From Vigna angularis (lineage: Eukaryota; Streptophyta; Magnoliopsida; Fabales; Fabaceae), in assembly GCF_016808095.1 (NCBI RefSeq), contig NC_068980.1, positions 1,550,001-1,614,000 of the forward strand: 64,000 nt of DNA, in the 5' to 3' direction. Shown piece by piece: positions 12,809 to 25,145 of the stretch. The position numbers were made by a program, and so were the translations under genes. Each line of letters starts with the position of its first letter. The stretch's first letter is position 1. The notes below the pieces were generated by a model. It was not told the DNA's origin, made no database searches, and saw only the letters and a list, made by a program, of their open reading frames with translations.

Positions 12809-13929
12809 ATCGCTGGTTGTTGAGACGGACTAAACGAGGGGATGTGAAAAAAATTACAGAGCGAGAGAGACAGAGACAAAAACAGTAACTGTAATGTGGT
12901 TGTGGTTAAGATTTGGAGAGAAAGCGGTTGGGGCGGACCACAGAATCAGATTAACGTTGTTGATTGGGACCATTTCACCACCGTAACTAGCGTTCGCCCC
13001 GCCTTATTCGTCTACTCAAAATGAATTTCATTTTCCACTTTCACCATACTATAATGAGAAGGGAAAAAAAAATTAACAACCACTTTTTTTTTTCACGAAC
13101 ATTTAATTATTTGACAATATTTTTTTAATAATAAAACGTTTAACTAAAACGTAAATTAAATTATTTAATAAAAAATTATTAACATATCGAAACCCTACTA
13201 GATAAAGGATGGAGTACTTTTTTTTTACTAGTAATAACATATATCTATGGAATATAATTTTTTTAAACTTTTTACTCAATTGATACCATTAATTATCCAT
13301 TAATTTTAGAGTTTTAACCTCTCATGTTGTATGTATACTTTTCTCCATATACAAAAGAAATATGGGGATAAATAATTTTTTTTTCAATAAGAATTTAACT
13401 GTTTGAAACCGTTTTTGGTATGAGAATACATACTAACTAAAACTTTAATTTTAATAATTCACAAACTTAAGTTTTGATTTTATTTTTCAATTTAGTTTTA
13501 AAAGTGAGTGTTTATTTATTTATTTAGGTTTGTGAGTTCTTAAGAACCAATATCTTATTGAGTTAAAATCATAAGGGTTCCTGAATGAAAAGCACATGGA
13601 CGTATCTGTTAATGGTGTAAACAAAATACAAAAAAAGGTAATAAAATGAATAAATAAATATAAAAAATAATCAAGCTAAACATGTGCGAGAGAGACGGGA
13701 CGAGATGACTTTGTTTTTGCCAGAACTAAAGAGGAACAAATTTTGTTAAATACAATGCTAAATGAACTTCCACAAATAATTTTGTCAATGGCACATGCCT
13801 GAACAAATTATTAGAAGGCATTCAGACCGTACTCCCTAAACAAACGCTACCATATTATTGTACGGCCTGTTATATGGGTATAATCATAATTAGAAATAAA
13901 AATAATACAACAATGAATGGGTCATTTTG
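12809..13929. other. Intergenic, AT-rich
   Basis: The 5' flank of the ALIS gene (CT-rich on its coding strand just upstream of the start) is followed by very AT-rich sequence up to the 3' end of the tRNase Z gene. No ORF, RNA gene or clear repeat was seen. Confidence 0.5.
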
Positions 13930-16900
13930 TCAAGAACCTGAAGTCAAAGCCTCAATTACATCATCTGACTCGTCAACCGACATTTCATTTCTGAAAAGCA
14001 ATTTCAAATATGGAAGAACCTTGGGAAGCACGGACAAATCAGCTGCATTGACACTCATCATGTCAAATGCAATACATGTTCTATGCATGTGTGCTTCATC
14101 GAACACTGGAATTTTAGGATATCTTTGGCTGAAATGAGTCAGTATGGTTCGATATGCATTAGCAGACTGTCCCATTTCTATGGCTTCGTTTGTGGTGCTG
14201 TGATTTCTTGCTATAGCCTCATCTACCATGGCATCCTCAAAAGTTGCCTGCAATTAAAATAGAAAAATTAAATGCGGCCTCACTAGTGATTGCATTACGA
14301 AAAGCCAATGTTGAAGGAAATACATTAACGTCGACGATAATATATATTATTAGGATTAAAGAATTCATTGCAGAAAGAATTGAAGTAAAAATATCATAAG
14401 ACTATCACTTTCATATATAAAAGATCTAAGAAACATGTAATTTTTCGATCCAAAAAACAACTACGTAATTAAACGCAAAAGAATAAACAAGGATACAAAT
14501 TCTAATGTAAGAATTAATGAGAAAGACGGTTGGTTTGGCAAAGATTTACCAAAGGGCCAAAAACTTCTAGATTTATAGCTTGTTGTGTTTATCATATTGT
14601 TGGATCAGAAATATGACTAGGATCGCTAATGTTTGAAATCGACTATAATCACCTTAGCTTTAACAAGGGAATAGTAGAACACTTAAGACAACATACTTCC
14701 TAAAGTGATCTCATTCCTCATCCTTTTATGATAATTCCAGCAAATGCTAAATAACCGTCAAAAGCTAAAACAAGATCAAGCAATTACTTGCCTCGTGTAT
14801 AAGAACTGTTGCACCACGAGACGCTTCTATTAGCTCTGGGCAGGGCCTCGTGTCACCAGAATATACAATCTTCCAGCCAGGTATCACTTTTCCAACACTA
14901 TTAGTCTTCTCTTCTGCTTTTAAAACAACACCAAATGCCTGAGGGCAATGTACAACGGGGAAACTAACCAAGGCCTTAAGACCAGCTTCCTGGATTACCT
15001 CCTTAAATTTCTTTAGGATAGGAGAAACTACATCTTTGTCAACAGGACTTCCTGGTCTTCTAAAAAAGCTTTGCATACGGGATCCTCTGGCAAACAAAGT
15101 TGAATCAACTTTTGATGCAATAAGGTCCCCATTGTTGTTGTTCAGAGTCTGAGAATTAACTGAATTTCCTTGGAAATCATCCTCAAAAGCATCCAATGAA
15201 GCTTCTGTAGTGTGCTTGCAGTCAAGAAACAGCAAATCTAAATCTTCAAGTCTTTGGTATGCATCTAAATATCTCTTAAGCTGTCTAGGTCCAACAACAA
15301 GAACTGGTTCGTGAGGTACCCCCTTCAGTAAATCACGGCGCAGAGCAAGAATCCTAGCCAAGCCTGTATGGTGATCAGCATGAATATGGGAGATCCAAAT
15401 ACACTTTAAAGTTCTCACGGCATCATCAGCACCAGTAACACCATATCTGTTTCCAAGGGATACATCAACCAATAGTTCATATCAAAAGATGAATGAATGT
15501 TAATTATATGGATAGACTTACCTTCTTTTAAGTTGTCCCAAGGTTCCTTCACCGCAATCCATGAGCAAACCTCCTCTCGAAAAAAGATTTATATATATTG
15601 AGCTAACATTTCGGTATTTTGATGGCTGGGATGAACCGGTTCCTAGAAGAACTATCTCCAAGTCATCTCTCCTTATATTTTCCAGACAAGCAGGAATACT
15701 ATTTGCGCATAGCCATGGTTCTTCAATCATCATATTATGATCCACCACAGGAGTTAAGTCGTCCTTTGTCTGACTACATTCTTGCCAGAGCTGACTTACA
15801 TGATTAGCTGCTTCAGAAACCTCTGGAATCTCTGACAGTAAATCATCAATGATTTCTGAGGAAGACACTGTAGTAGGAATACAAGATCTATCCAACCCAA
15901 GATGAGCATACGGACGCAAAGTAAACTGTACAGCAGAGTGGTACATCTATCAATATATAAACTTGGCAAAAGGAATAGACAAAGATCAATTAATTGAAAC
16001 TATAGTCCTAACGTGACCACTGCTGACAAATGTATCTGGGGGATAATTGGTGCAGCACTATCAAGGAAAAGATGATAAGAAATCTCCTAAAGTGATTTGG
16101 TCATGTCAGAAGATTAAGAGAAGCTCCATTTAGGCAAAGTAGGTCAAATCAAAGATAACAATTAAAAAAGATCGTGAGAGTCTTCAAAAGAAACATGCTC
16201 AAATGATTACACATGAAAAATTGGAGTCTTAAGAACTTGCTTCAATATATTTGTTTTAAATTCGTGATCAGGTCCATGATGAACTAGTCTCCACTAGGAC
16301 TTGACAAGAAGAATATCACTCTTATGTTCTTTCTAAGTGATGAATACAAAAATGTTGGACCACCAGAAATGTTTACTTAGAAAGTTATTTGAGCCTGTAC
16401 ATTAATTAGCCTATCAGACTCCAAAGGCTTTATTTTTTACTTCTTTGAGAACAAATAAGTTAACGGACAGGTGGCCAGACCACATCAATGTTTCATACCT
16501 TAAGAAGATTTTCAGCAGAAATTACTTCAGAAAGATCTGAAAAAGAACACTGCAATGGAATCAAATCAAACAATTTAGTTAGAATGGTTTATGTCTTAAT
16601 TGCCTTTGTCAATCAAATTTCACCTTGTATCATGAGACAAACCTCATTTAAAGCAAGAGAGCCGAATTTTGAGCTATTATTAGGAACGGACCCACATCCT
16701 GGAGCTGGAAAGAACTGAGGACACAAGTAATTAAGTCGTGTTGCAATTCTTGCGCTAGCTTTCAAAATAGGAATCTCTACATTCTTCCTGCAAAGAGAAC
16801 GAGCAACCAGGTTTAATCAGTGATAATGCAGGCAGGAGAACCACAAAAGAGACTCTCCAGAAAGACAAGCATCTTACTTTTCATGTCCAGCCATGATATG

Positions 16901-18871
16901 TTGTGCAGAACTGAATTTGTTCATCCATTTTTGGTAATTTGAACAACTCACAACAGATGCAGGAGTTAGATGAATTACACAATTGACAATCTTACTAGCC
17001 TGTGCTAGGTTGTCTGTTTGATCACAATAACTAGCAAGTGATTGTTCAGAAAATAATGCTTCCAAATGGGATTCTGTTGGGCAATCCACAAGAAGTACTA
17101 TGGGGCCAGGAACAGAAGGACCCAGGACATCACTTGGATGAACCTATTATAGGTTGTAACAGAAAAGAAGTTACTTTACAAGGTACGGAAGCCCAACATT
17201 AAATTAAAATAAACAAATGCATTTCTTGAACAGATTGAAAGCTGTCTCAAATTCTAATTATTTTTCTAAATGTGCTTATACTCTGCTTTAGGTAAATAAT
17301 GTGGAGTTTTGAGACTAACCATGATATTCTGGTGATCAGATTTCACCGAGTTTCCAAGTTGCAGTTCCCGATACTTGGGCCCAGGTTTAAGCCCAAGAGC
17401 CTTAGCTTTCTCTGGATCAAACTTTCCCTTGATTTCAGGAAGTTCACAAACGTATACCACAGACATATCACCAGGTTTTGAAGCAGGTAATTTTCTGCCA
17501 TTGGGGGAATCAAGGGTATCTGGACTTTGGTCCATCCTCTTCTCTGAAGAGCTTTCAGAAGTTGTCAGACCTTCAACGAAATTTGGTTGTAGGATTATGG
17601 CTGATATTTTGACCACCTCATCGTTAATAAGAACAATGGGGTCCAAAAGCTTGCTTTGACGTGGCACAGTGGATCCATCGGTATTGAAGATAGGCCCAAA
17701 GCTTTTTGTGTGAACCATGGCAGCACTGGGAATAAAAGATCTCATGGCATCTACTAAATACTTAAGGTCTGAAGGCCCCCATATATTAAGCTACAAATTG
17801 AAAGAAACTATTTATTATAAGAAATATATATGAAGAGAATGGAAGATCAAAGGAAGCTAAATGCTACTTACGGACATCCCTTCTTCTCCAATGCCGGCCA
17901 AAGTAAGCAGTAAACCTGTGAGTTGAAAAAAAAAAAAAAAAAAAAAGCCCTCTAGTTGAATCACCAATCTTACCAGTAAAGAAGAAGCAATTTGCACGTC
18001 AAAGAAAACACTACATTATTAAAGAAAAAAAAAAGACGTGATATGCAATACACAACACGGATCATGACTAAAACCGTAAGGTTATCGACAGTCCAATACA
18101 CACCTGGAAGGCCACCGGCAGTCTCAGAACAGACGCGTGAAAGAAATATGTGATCTATCTGAAGAAAGATGAACAACAGTAAGAGAAGAAACAAACTATA
18201 TTTTTACGAGATGAAGCTAAAGATATAGGATACCTTTGATAACTTAATTTTATGCTCTGTGCAAAACCTTTGCAATCCCTGAATAGAAGATGGAATGTAA
18301 AACACAAGCCTCGACGCAGAGATAGAAAAGCAGATAATAATATGAAGCTGAAGAAAAGAGGAGTTATGGTTTGGAGTTACCTCTCCAGCATTGAATATAA
18401 ACCTTTGATTGTCGAAGAAAAGCAGGACTGAAGGAGACGTATCCTGAGTATCCATTCCAGTCCCCAGTATCTGTGATTGAAAGCAGAGGAAAGCAAAATT
18501 GTAATTAGGCAAAATAAGTAACCGTTTTGGAAGAGGAAAGAAAATTTAGAGAGGAAGTTTAATACCTGAACATATGAGATGGTATTGATAGGGTTGAGCT
18601 TGCGAACTTTGAGTTGGAGGTTCTTCCTGGGGGCGTCGCCACTGTCTCTGCCCTCGGCCCTTCTTTTGTTGAAGCTGGATTCGTTCACTTCCATTGGTGT
18701 CGGCGTTGTGCTTTTCCTGCGGAGAGGAGGGATGTCACGGTGTCGTTTGGAGGAGGCGATAACGGTTAGGAGAGAACGGAATTGGACATTGAAGGGTTTG
18801 GAGAGAAAAAGGGGAGAGGAGGAATGACGGGGGAGAAGAAGAACGTTTCGAAACTTTGAAAGTTGGGCCAT
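13930..18871 (-). CDS. TRZ4: Long-form tRNase Z (ELAC2 type), tRNA 3'-end endonuclease
   Basis: Twelve exons (18871..18566, 18470..18381, 18278..18234, 18158..18104, 17915..17872, 17790..17320, 17143..16878, 16787..16643, 16549..16499, 15946..15522, 15446..14792, 14247..13930) sum to 2871 nt, 956 aa, a typical long tRNase Z. It cuts pre-tRNA just after the discriminator base so CCA can be added. The N-terminal half is the degenerate metallo-lactamase fold (ILGTGMDTQDTSPS, FNAGEGLQRFC). The C-terminal half carries the active domain (LLGTGSSQPSKYRN) and the zinc motif HIHADHH at 653-659 with a later GDTRPC and HEATFED. The first 45 residues are rich in Arg/Ser/Leu with almost no acids, like an organelle presequence, which with the neighbouring PnsB3 gene favours TRZ4 over TRZ3. 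The last intron (14791..14248) uses a GC donor; no in-frame GT alternative works. Confidence 0.95.
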
Positions 18872-19770
18872 TTAACTGAAGAGGGTTTTAGACTTAGCCC
18901 TGATAAAACCCCCACTCCCACGCCACCTCTCTTTGCTCCCTTTCCTTCATTTTCCCTTTTCAACTTAATTTTTTTTCTTCTTTTATTATTATGATAAAAA
19001 ATTATTATACTTATCTATATTTATATATAAAGAAATTTCTATAATTTTTTTCAATTTTATATTTTAAATAGTTTTTTAAATTAAAATCTATTAATTTTAT
19101 ACTTTAAGTAACTGTTTTTAAAATTTAACTATTTTTTAATATTTCACATTTTTTAAAATTTAGTATATTTTTAATTATAAAGCTATCTACAAAATAAATA
19201 AAATTTATTTATAATATAATTATAAATATTATTATTTCATGATTATAATATTAATAATAATTTTATTATTTTTTATTATCATAAAAAAATAATACACATA
19301 TATTTTCAGTAGTTAAAATAATATATATATATAATGAATTGAAAATTATTTTTTATTATAAATAATTATTTGAGTTTGAAAAAATAGTTACTAAAAACCA
19401 ACACTCAAGAAAATTGAGAACACCAAAAAATAAATTATCGTATAAATATATTAACAGATATAGATTATATGTTTTTTGGCCACTGTTTAAGTTAATTTTC
19501 ATTAGAAGACTCAATTTTTTTACTATGAAGAGTTGTTACTACTTAATTTTTAAATTATGTATATATCTCATTACTTTACTCATAAATTTTTTTAAATTAT
19601 TGATCATCCTTTTTTTTATTACTATTAAAATTTTAAGATGGGGAAATCAGATAACATAGTTCAAGTTAAATAAAATATTCAACTATCAATAAATGATGTT
19701 TTAAACACAGGACTTGTTCTATATCATACTGTGTCTTGCTTTACTCAGTCAACCTGGCATATATGAATTA
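18872..19770. other. tRNase Z upstream region and AT-rich spacer
   Basis: The immediate 5' flank of the tRNase Z gene is GC/CT-rich to about 18960, then extremely AT-rich sequence runs to the insertion site of the LTR element. No gene is supported. An 81-codon frame at 19414-19659 is low-complexity and was not accepted. Confidence 0.5.
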
Positions 19771-19775
19771 GATGA

Positions 19776-22089
19776 TGTAAGGACCATGCATATTTAAAAA
19801 AAAGAAGAAGAAGAAAGTGGTGGGGCAAAGGGAGGCACGTTCCTGGAAGAAAAAGGAGGGGCGGCTGCATTTTTGGAAGTGGATCTCTCCACCATTGCTG
19901 AACGTGCTCCAAGCACCACCAGGAAGCCTCCATCAGCATTATCTTCTATTGGGCAGCAGACATGGTGGTGGGTATTCCCACTTTGAAAGTGCTCCAAGCA
20001 CCATGAGAACACCATCATCTCCTTCCTTGGTGGACATAGCACTGAGCAGTGGCTGTGAGAAGCAACGTGTCTTTCTTCTTAAAAAGGGAAATCAGGGAGT
20101 GAAGGAGGTTGGATGCTGCATCTGGAGAAGAGAGTAAGCTTGCTGCAGACTTGGGAGAAGTGAGGTAGAGGTCGTCCGACGTTGCAGCTGCAAGCTTGAG
20201 GCAGGTAGATTCAAGTGAAGTGTTGGGTGTTACATCCAGAGGTGAGGCAGAGAACGTCCAGAGCTTTACTGCATTCAAGATTGCTAGGAGGTCTTCAAGA
20301 GGTAAGGGGAGTTGGATTTTCTGGATGTTGATAGTGGTTGCATGAGTAGGATGCTGGAAAATTGTGGTTGTATGTATGGTTGGATTGAAATTGATGTGTT
20401 GATCCATGTATGTAATCTTGTATGCTTTGGAATTGAAGGAAATTGGAATTTCATAGCTTTTTAGTCATTTGGAGAGGAAGTGAGGTAGTAATTTTGAGCA
20501 TTTGGGGTCTAGAGTGTTATTGAGCCTTTGGAACAGTTTCACCCACTGTATTATGACTTGTTAGAATCATCAAATTGATCAAAATAGGTGTAAAGTGGTA
20601 GAATTGGATTTTGAGTATCAAAGTTATGAAAATTGGTGTTTATGGTTAAATTTGAGTATGAATCCTTTAAGAATTGAATAAGGAACGGTTATAATCAATT
20701 AGGTAAGTCCAATATAGTATAAAACATGAATTAAGGGTGTTAGAAGTTAATTAGAAAGGGTTGGAAATGGTAAGAGAGGTTATGACCTCAAATCTGCAGA
20801 ATTCTGCAGAATTCTGCATTCTGCATCTGTCGCGCACAGCATGTCGCGCTCGAGCGCGAGAGGCTGCAGAGTGCTTTCGTCCGAGCCAAATTGGACGTTC
20901 GTCCAATTTGCTCGACTAAGCGTTCGACCTTAAGTTTCAGTGACTGAGCGTTCGTCCATTCGTCCAAACTGAGCGTTCGTCCATTCGTCCAAACTGAGCG
21001 TTCGTCCATTCGTCCAAACTGAGCGTTCGTCCATTCGTCCAAACTGAGCGTTCGGCCTGCTTTTGTGAGTGAGCGTTCGTCCGAATAGTGTCCAGTAAAT
21101 AGTGCTCGTCCAAATAGTATTTTGCAAATATGTTGAATTTTAAGTTCCTTTGCTTTTGGATTGAATTATGTACCAATGTTTGGAATATTATCTATGACAT
21201 GAAATATGTGAATGTATGAAATATGTCGGATTTGTTGTGTTAATATGGAGGTATCTGATTATTCATAATTGTGGTTAATTTTCAAAGTAACAATATGATT
21301 CATGGACGTAATTCCATGATCCTCAAGGAGAGGATACATGGTGGTGTTTTGGGGTTGTATAGAATGATTACATGGTAGCTCAGTTTTGGGGGTCATCCTG
21401 AAACTCCAATGGTCTTTCTTCTCATGTAGAGAGGATTGAACATGTGGTGAGGAGTAGCAGGAGGTCCTAGTCTTGGATGCTTCCATATGATCCAAGGTGA
21501 GTGATAACGGATTAACCTCGTGATTGTGGCCGGGCGGGAGTGCCCAAAGTTTCACCAGGCGGGAGTGCTCAAGTTCCATAAAGCCACCACGAGTGCAAGA
21601 CCCGCCATAGCTCGGTAATCATTCTGGTCCGGACGAGTCGGGATATAAAGTAATAAGTCGGGGTTTAACGTAATAAGTCTTGTGATATTGATTTACCATG
21701 TATGATTGACTTTTGTATATCACTTTAAATTGTATAACATGCTTTTTATATCTAGCTCACCCTTGCATCGTTTTTGTTATGTGCTGTTTGGGTATGTTTC
21801 TTTGACGATGATCATCCATTTGGATGGGAGTAGATGTTGTCGCGGAGTTTCCCTTGGATCAAGAGCTAGAGGTTGCGGATATTGTGGGGTAGTCTTCTTA
21901 GAATTTATTGATTGAACACTTGTAGTGTTTAATCCTTTCAACTGTTCAAGTTTAAATTTTCAGTTTCTTTTATTTATGGATGACTGTAATTTCACATTTA
22001 ATTACACGTCATACTCCGACTGTTCTCTATATTTGGATGTTAACGTCTTTATTATATAATATTAATTATTATATAATTGGGATGTTACA
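19776..22089 (+). repeat. 5' LTR of element A (2314 bp)
   Basis: Starts TGTAAGGACC and ends TTGGGATGTTACA, directly before the spacer and primer-binding site. It contains a 25-bp tandem array and other GTTCGTCC motifs at about 20886-21085. An antisense frame of 130 codons (20407..20015, protein begins MDQHINFNPTIHTTT) is open in both LTR copies; I recognise no family in it. The last 200 bp closely match, in reverse, the end of element B's LTR, so A and B are members of one family. Confidence 0.92.
20946..21045 (+). repeat. 25-bp tandem repeat inside LTR of element A
   Basis: Four exact head-to-tail copies of a 25-bp unit built from gagcgttcgtcc + attcgtccaaact, starting at 20946, 20971, 20996 and 21021, with a divergent fifth start at 21046. 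The same array recurs at 35000-35099 in the other LTR. The core (GAGCGTTCGTCC) is the reverse complement of the GGACGAACGCTC motif repeated in element B. Confidence 0.9.
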
Positions 22090-22093
22090 TTAA

Positions 22094-22105
22094 TGGTATC
22101 AGAGC
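22094..22105 (+). promoter_or_regulatory. Primer-binding site of element A (initiator-Met tRNA)
   Basis: TGGTATCAGAGC lies four bases after the LTR end. This is the standard plant LTR-retrotransposon site complementary to the 3' end of initiator methionine tRNA, where minus-strand DNA synthesis starts. Confidence 0.92.
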
Positions 22106-22510
22106 CTAGCCTCTCCCAGTACGGTGTGGTTCGAGGACGAACCAGACGGAAGCTGGTGGGCATGTGACACCCGGGCACGGAGACGAGGGCGGGGAGTGAC
22201 GCCGGTGCAAGAGGCATGGTGCAGGGGGCACAGACAAGGAGCGGCTCCTGGCAGCTTCGGGTGGAAGGGGTACATGGATGAATCGAACATACACCGGAAT
22301 GAGAGGGATTTGGAGACTGTGTAGGTATGGGACTATACAGTTGAAGGATAACTTAAAGGAATTGATTTGACTACTCATATCACCAAAATGCATTTGCTTT
22401 TCGGTAGCCTGACCCATAAGAACTCCATGGTTAAGCGTGCTTAGCTTGGAGTAATTCTGGGCAGTTTTCGTTCAGGGTGTTTTCTCTTCTGTTATTCCGG
22501 TCCAAGAGTG

Positions 22511-22672
22511 GAACTTGGAAGACTTTCTACAACATCATCCAGCCCGGTTTGATGGAACTACAGTTCGAATGAAGCTGATAAGTGGTTTAAGGACATTGAG
22601 AGAATTTGTAGTGTTAAGAGATGTCCAGATGAGGACGAGGTATCATATGATGAGTACTTCCGTACAGTGTAA
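22511..22672 (+). pseudogene. gag relic of a Ty3/gypsy element
   Basis: A short conserved gag segment can be read in two frames: HHPARFDGTT, then after a one-base shift NEADKWFKDIERICSVK and PDEDEVSYDEYF. This matches the typical plant Ty3/gypsy gag core (HPP-FDG ... A-W---IE). Reading stops soon after. It shows what class element A derives from and that it no longer codes for a capsid. Confidence 0.75.
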
Positions 22673-22749
22673 GGTATGACCTGGAGATTGAATTCCTTCA
22701 GTTAATACCAGGAAATAGGTTGGGACTGAGTATGCATACAGGTTCGAGC

Positions 22750-23771
22750 ACTTGCTCTGATTGTACACCATGACTTCGGTTACTTATAAAATAAAATAAA
22801 TAAATAAAATTTGTTATCCATTATGAATTTAATTCTCCCTGTCTTAACCTAGATGATGTGTTGTGTTTGGTCCATCGCTCGTGTTTAAGCCTAAACACTG
22901 TTTAAACCGTTTTTGTCATCAAGTTAATGTCTTAATCCAGTCACGCTCAACCTTGAACATTTATTCATTTCATTAACATGTATCATTTTTGGGTTATCAA
23001 CCTCTATGTGTCTAAACCAGATTTCAGCTCCCGTTCATATGTCTTTTGTTTTCAATGTCATTGTGAGCCAATCTAATTTTTCAGTTTCACCCAGTTCAGG
23101 TTGTGTTAAACATGTGTTTTGTGTTTTCAAAGTTCATTAATACTTTGTTATTTTTGCCTTAATGTGAAATCCTATAGATTAAATTGGAGTCTACGAACAC
23201 AAAGGTTGTTTTAAAATTGGGGCAAATTCGTGTTCTGTTTACCTTATCGAGTATTGTAGCATTGTTAAAATCTTGATCAATTTTAGACATAATTTTCATG
23301 CGTTTCAAACTCATTGATAACTTATTATGTTTTTCGTTTGGGCCTGAAAAAAAATAAAAAAAAAAATAATAATAGTTGAGAATAACTCTGAGTCAAATTT
23401 CAAAATTTTGTAATAAATTAATTTATATGAATTTATGAACAAGTACATATATATATATATTTTAAATAAATACAATAAAAATTACAAACAGGTGGTTGTG
23501 TTTCTGTGAAGTTTTTCTCTTCTGATATTCTTGAGTTTGGTAAGACGTTAACCTGTAAATAAATCGTTAGAAAAATATATAACTAGCAGGGCAGATAAAT
23601 ATTATAATGCATAATTAAAATAAAGATGTTCTAGAGTCGATCATACGTAATCGTTAAATATTACAGTCCATAAAATACGCAAATAAGGCAAATAAACAAA
23701 AGCAAATAAAGGGTGTTCGGGATTCGATCACTCGTGATCGTTAAGTTACAGACAAAAATAAAAATAAAAAT
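22750..23771. other. Non-retroelement filler, likely 3' flank of the captured gene
   Basis: AT-rich sequence between the gag relic and the antisense homeobox frame. It has no retroelement similarity that I can see and lies just downstream (minus strand) of the WOX-like stop codon, so it is probably 3' UTR or flank carried along with the captured gene. Includes two related short stretches (tcgatcatacgtaatcg near 23638 and tcgatcactcgtgatcg near 23724). Confidence 0.4.
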
Positions 23772-24320
23772 TTAATGGAAAAATTCTCGAACGGGTTGTG
23801 GTGGTCTAAGGGAGAGCTCCGTCGAGGGAGCTCTGGTTCGGAACGTGAGAAGCATGGGTGGAGGGATTTGTCGTTCGTCCCTGTCATCGTCGATGATGAT
23901 CGGAACGGGAAACAAATTCAGCAGCCTCGGCGCCCTCATAATTACCCAGCCATATTCTTCAAACAAAAAAAATTGTGTAAACGATAGAAGGGGAAGAATA
24001 ATATAATTTAAATAAAAATGAAAATAGTGGTAATTAGGGTTCTTACCATACATGTACAGCGGCATCTGAGAAAATACGGTGCCAGTGGGGTCTAATTCCG
24101 CTTGCCAGCGCCTGACCCGGTTACCATGATTGTTGAACCAGCAGTGTACATTATATTCACTGACTTCTCCAAAGGCCCTGAGTCGAGATGCAATCTCGAC
24201 GACTTGGGCTCTGCTGGGATGTGTGACCCCGTAGTTGAAGATATTGGTCATCATTTTGACCTGATCATCAGTAGGTTTCCACCGCTGACCGGTGTACCTC
24301 TCCATCTCCATCTCACTCAT
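23772..24320 (-). CDS. WUSCHEL-type homeodomain protein captured inside element A
   Basis: Two exons (24320..24047 and 23956..23772; 90-bp GT..AG intron) join in frame to 152 aa; the frame is also open through the intron. Residues about 10-75 form a complete WOX-type homeodomain with the longer WOX loops: RWKPTDDQVKMMTNIF, then THPSRAQVVEIASRLRAFG, then NVHCWFNNHGNRVRRW. The recognition helix keeps Trp48, Phe49 and Asn51, but the usual Gln50 is Asn. WOX proteins are plant transcription factors of stem-cell and embryo patterning. No WUS-box or EAR motif is obvious in the 60-residue C-terminal exon, which is Pro/Arg-rich. It lies antisense to the retroelement, between its gag relic and polypurine tract, and has its own TATA-like box upstream. 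No stop or frameshift was found. It may be a functional gene, a recent capture, or silent cargo. Confidence 0.8.
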   Translation of the reverse strand: MSEMEMERYTGQRWKPTDDQVKMMTNIFNYGVTHPSRAQVVEIASRLRAFGEVSEYNVHCWFNNHGNRVRRWQAELDPTGTVFSQMPLYMYGKNPNYHYFHFYLNYIILPLLSFTQFFLFEEYGWVIMRAPRLLNLFPVPIIIDDDRDERQIPPPMLLTFRTRAPSTELSLRPPQPVREFFH

Positions 24321-25138
24321 CCTTCCTTTCAAAGTGTTTCTAAAGCATAAAATAAAGAGAACAAAACAAAAATCGTCAGTGTTTATTGATTTGTTTTGGT
24401 TCCTTTTAAGTTTACTTCGTCCAGGCGGTCTTTGTTGTTTCGGTGTCTAGTCTCTGGTATGTTTCACGGTCCTCGCAAATGTTCCTAAACGGATCTATGT
24501 CCATTTGTCTTTGTCCATTATTGTCCATGTTCGGTTCATACAAATGAAATTCCTCTTTTTAAGTTTTCTGTTTTTATGGGGTACGTGGCGTTGTTCTACC
24601 CGATTGTCTCTGCCATACCCTCAATCGAGGGGAGATTAACGTCTGGTTTCCAGCCGATATACCCCTTATCTTTGTTAAGGCAGTGTGTTCTTAGATTTTA
24701 GTTAATAAAAGGAAAATAGAAGAAGAAGAAAGTAAATGCAGGAGCAGAAGTGAAAATAACAAAACGGAAAGTAAAGAAGAAAGTAGAATGTAAGTGCGAG
24801 TAATAAAAGCTCAGAAAAGAAATAGTGTGTGAAAGGAAGCAAGGAAAAGAAAGGAAAGAGAAGAAGGAAGAAGTAAAGAAGAAGGAGAAGCTGGGTAAAA
24901 GAAAGAAAGAAATAAGAGAAAAGAAGTACTTACTCGAGGCGGAGCAAAACCTTGGAACGGGAAGATTGAGTTTGGCTAGAAAGGGCTCCCGATCTCACGT
25001 CCAAGATCTCCGATCTCCAACTCTCAGGGGTTCAGATCTCGCAAGCTCCCATACTCAGAACTCTCTGTGCTCAGATCTCTCTCAGATACTCTAAAATCTC
25101 AACGTTTCGAAATGTCGCCCAACGCGGCTAGCATATTG
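24321..25138 (-). promoter_or_regulatory. Putative 5' leader of the captured WOX-like gene
   Basis: On the minus strand this stretch is pyrimidine-rich (the plus strand is a long A/G run at 24700-24930), like a plant 5' UTR, and a possible acceptor (tgctttag) sits just before the exon 1 coding region. A purine-rich shadow frame on the plus strand was not accepted. The borders are inferred, not seen directly. Confidence 0.4.
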
Positions 25139-25145
25139 TTTTATA
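25139..25145 (-). promoter_or_regulatory. TATA-like box for the antisense WOX-like gene
   Basis: Minus strand reads GGCTATAAAACA, a good plant TATA context, about 820 bp before the start codon at 24320 and at the upstream edge of the CT-rich leader. Its presence suggests the capture included a promoter. Confidence 0.4.

Noticed and set aside
20788..21176. Minus-strand frames with repeated WTNGRTLSLDEWTNAQ-like blocks, and the copies near 34842-35230
   Set aside because: Products of the 25-bp tandem array in the element A LTR; 25 is not a multiple of three, so the frames cycle.
24825..25094. Plus-strand Lys/Glu-rich frame of 89 codons
   Set aside because: Translation of a purine-rich tract that is more likely the CT-rich leader of the antisense WOX-like gene.
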